Below, piece after piece: positions 63,471 through 64,000 of a stretch of 64,000 nt of DNA. Positions within the stretch are counted from its first letter, which is position 1. Each line of letters opens with the position of its first letter. Under the pieces are notes generated by a model. It ran no database searches. It saw nothing but the letters and a program-made list of their open reading frames with translations, and was not told where the DNA came from. The stretch lies in the IMG/VR virus record IMGVR_UViG_3300002835_000131, positions 1 through 64,000 of that record. One strand, given 5' to 3'. The translations under genes were made by a program, and so were the position numbers. Source of the stretch: a virus.

Positions 63471-64000
63471 ATGAGCACAATTCAATCATTATTAGAATCA
63501 GCTAGTCCTTGGAAATCACTCCAAAGCGATGCAGCTAAATTGTCTTCTAAATGGAACAAAACGGGTCTATTAGAAGGCTTAACAAATGTAGAGGCAAACA
63601 ACATGTCTTTATTATTAGAAAACCAAGCTAAGCAATTAGTTATGGAACAATCAGATACAGGTGGAGGTTCATCAGCAGGTTCATTCTCTGTTGGTCAATC
63701 AGAAAACTGGGCTGGTATTGCTTTACCTTTAGTACGTAAAGTATTTGCTCAAATTGCAGCAAAAGAATTTGTTTCAGTTCAACCAATGTCAATGCCTTCA
63801 GGTCTTGTGTTCTTCTTAGACTTCCAATACGGAACAGCTAAAGATCCATTTGCAGTAGGTAGTTCATTGTATGGTAACAGAAATGCAACAGGTGAATTCC
63901 CGTTTGCAACTCCAGCACCATCAGGTGGTTTATACGGAACAGGTCGTTTCACTTACTCTACCAACCAATTCTCATCATCGGCAATCACAATTGCAACTGG
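63471..64000 (+). CDS. gp23: Major capsid protein (gp23-like), N-terminal part
   Basis: The frame is open from ATG 63471 to the window edge (176 complete codons). NWAGIALPLVRKVFAQIAAK, EFVSVQPMSMPSGLVFFLDF and QYGTAKDPF are strongly conserved in gp23-type capsid proteins. The N-terminal region STIQSLLESASPWKS and TGLLEGLTNVE holds LLE-S and LLE-G sites, probable gp21 cleavage points. Preceded by an A-rich run and a 28-nt gap after the scaffold gene. Confidence 0.93.
   Translation, partial: MSTIQSLLESASPWKSLQSDAAKLSSKWNKTGLLEGLTNVEANNMSLLLENQAKQLVMEQSDTGGGSSAGSFSVGQSENWAGIALPLVRKVFAQIAAKEFVSVQPMSMPSGLVFFLDFQYGTAKDPFAVGSSLYGNRNATGEFPFATPAPSGGLYGTGRFTYSTNQFSSSAITIAT

Overview
The window is a 64-kb piece of an AT-rich, tailed-phage genome with every recognisable gene on the + strand. 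Its core is T4-like: large terminase (gp17), portal (gp20), prohead protease (gp21), acidic scaffold (gp22-like), major capsid protein (gp23, cut by the right edge), baseplate wedge proteins gp25 and gp6, a gp5-like hub/spike protein, a gp55-like late sigma factor and a CHC2/Toprim primase. The host is almost certainly a member of Bacteroidota. Twenty-three promoters have the TTTG / TAnnTTT(G/A) architecture of the Bacteroidota housekeeping sigma factor, nearly all genes lack a Shine-Dalgarno sequence and start after A-rich leaders, and the small lipoproteins and M15 endolysin are of Bacteroidota-phage type. No taxon below that level can be read from the sequence.

Layout. (1) 1-6.6 kb: an early region of about 20 very small genes, most with a private promoter whose -33 element is fused to a terminator hairpin of the gene before it, plus a RadA/DnaB-type ATPase. 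It ends in a roughly 430-bp, GC-richer stretch without a convincing gene. (2) 6.66-9.3 kb: DUF932 protein, T5orf172 (GIY-YIG-like) protein, a lipoprotein and a cluster of six tRNAs (Thr, an abnormal 120-nt class II tRNA, Met, Ser, Gln, Glu) with extra structured RNA between them. (3) 9.3-11.05 kb: lysis cassette (holin-like protein, membrane/secreted coiled-coil proteins in overlapping frames, M15 endolysin). (4) 11.1-13.6 kb: HD phosphohydrolase and gp55-like sigma factor. (5) 13.6-29.3 kb: baseplate and tail genes. (6) 29.3-31.5 kb: GIY-YIG nuclease, primase, PD-(D/E)XK nuclease. (7) 31.6-49.2 kb: about 20 genes of a proposed capsid-cargo region, including an 1127-aa multi-enzyme polyvalent protein. 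(8) 49.3-52.5 kb: a promoter-led island with FAD oxidoreductase, LpxH-like phosphoesterase, A-type Fe-S carrier and NadR-like kinase. (9) 52.5-64 kb: a second spanin-like overlapping pair, then packaging, portal, prohead and capsid genes, with a secreted nuclease between protease and scaffold.

How it fits together. Early genes appear to use host-type promoters with an invariant 20-nt spacer. At five downstream sites, four of them with exactly 5 nt between the -7 box and ATG, the same promoter would give leaderless mRNAs. The late sigma factor probably reads a second motif (TATTTATA or TATAAATA) found in the gaps before late transcription units. Many late non-structural proteins carry one of three short helical terminal tags (LIxLLxE, SELKxLIxE, or RMQKLAGI) and repeated (L/I/M/V)xE-G/A sites of the kind the gp21 protease cleaves in T4. 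I infer that this phage packages and probably injects a large set of internal proteins processed by its prohead protease. That cargo system, the terminator-promoter fusions and the metabolic island are the most interesting parts of the window.
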